NCBI GenBank assembly: GCA_900556665.1 | Contig: USPX01000116.1 | Coordinates: 1 to 6,528 of the forward strand | Length of the DNA stretch: 6,528 nucleotides | From: an uncultured Eubacteriales bacterium | Lineage (GTDB): Bacteria > Bacillota_A > Clostridia > Lachnospirales > Cellulosilyticaceae | Direction: 5' to 3' | Part shown: piece by piece, positions 6,356-6,528 of the stretch | Position numbering within the stretch: the stretch's first letter is position 1 | How the letters are laid out: each line of letters begins with the position of its first letter | The notes under the pieces: generated by a model | Databases searched by the model: none | The model's input: only the letters and a program-made list of their open reading frames with translations | What the model was told of the DNA's origin: nothing | Position numbers and translations under genes: made by a program

Positions 6356-6371
6356 ATATATTTTATATAAT
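6343..6371 (+). promoter_or_regulatory. Promoter of the downstream secreted-protein gene
   Basis: A perfect -10 hexamer TATAAT at 6366-6371 follows by 17 bases the poor -35 ATACAA at 6343-6348. A weak -35 under an activator box is typical of promoters that need an OmpR-family regulator. Predicted start is near 6378, leaving a leader of about 48 bases with a strong RBS. An alternative is TTGTAA 6349-6354 with TGTAAT 6371-6376 at 16-base spacing. Confidence 0.45.
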
Positions 6372-6407
6372 GTAATTGTAATATAGTATCTATATAAAAT
6401 TTGTTAG

Positions 6408-6416
6408 AAGGGGGGA
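6408..6416 (+). promoter_or_regulatory. Ribosome binding site of the last gene
   Basis: AAGGGGGGA, G-rich and strongly complementary to 16S rRNA, 9 bases before ATG 6426. It supports the start of the partial gene. Confidence 0.75.
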
Positions 6417-6425
6417 TTCGTAAAT

Positions 6426-6528
6426 ATGAAAAGTATTAAAAAAGCCGTATTGTTACTGGTACTTGGACTGATTAGTGTGCTCGGAACAACAATTTATGCT
6501 TCAGAAGGCTCTAATGTGGTTATAAAGT
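6426..6528 (+). CDS. Exported protein, N-terminus only
   Basis: Only 34 codons are inside the window. They encode a clear signal peptide: basic MKSIKK, hydrophobic AVLLLVLGLISVLG, and a likely cleavage after IYA at residue 25, followed by SEGSNVVIK. No lipobox cysteine is visible, so a Sec-secreted or otherwise anchored protein is more likely than a lipoprotein. The mature domain lies outside, so the function cannot be named. In other Firmicutes walK is often followed by yycH and yycI, whose products start with a membrane anchor; this N-terminus instead looks like a cleavable signal peptide, and the gene has its own promoter with a WalR box. It is therefore more likely a WalR-controlled wall or surface protein. 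Confidence 0.8.
   Translation, partial: MKSIKKAVLLLVLGLISVLGTTIYASEGSNVVIK

Overview
The window looks like chromosome of a low-GC, Gram-positive anaerobe of the Clostridia, possibly a Lachnospirales member near Cellulosilyticum. This rests on the A+T-rich sequence, strong purine-rich ribosome binding sites, a clostridial S-layer-homology (SLH) protein, a WalRK two-component pair and the small DUF1659/DUF2922 proteins. Taxonomy is inferred from gene types, not from any marker comparison. All recognised genes lie on the + strand.

Layout. Positions 2-166 hold the end of a small DUF1659-type protein, followed by a 76-residue DUF2922-type protein (219-449); this pair ends at a clear intrinsic terminator (483-514). 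A gap of about 330 bases follows. Its second half (571-730) contains an unusually well-paired, more GC-rich element made of two abutting stem structures with a competing alternative helix; I do not recognise it. Next is a secreted SLH protein (847-2874) with three SLH repeats and several beta-type repeats separated by Asn/Thr-rich linkers. A hairpin without a good T-run (2901-2935) separates it from a membrane-anchored LysM protein (2963-3793). That protein resembles the front part of clostridial LysM-G5-M23 cell-wall hydrolases but ends where G5 and the peptidase would follow. Then come walR (3855-4541) and walK (4546-6321), four bases apart. The window ends in the first 34 codons of another exported protein (6426 onward).

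How the parts fit together. SLH protein, LysM protein, WalR and WalK all concern the cell envelope: WalK senses the wall or membrane state, WalR controls wall-remodelling genes, and the LysM and SLH proteins bind the wall. No terminator lies between the LysM gene and walR, so LysM-walR-walK may be one transcript. Just after walK, upstream of the last gene, there is an exact match to the WalR consensus TGTWAH-N5-TGTWAH at 6339-6355, placed over the -35 region of a TATAAT promoter. This suggests the downstream secreted protein is a direct WalR target.

The best candidates for something undescribed are the structured element at 571-730, the hydrolase-like LysM protein without a catalytic domain beside walRK, and the WalR-box array downstream of walK. 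Nothing here amounts to a recognisable new defence or mobile system.
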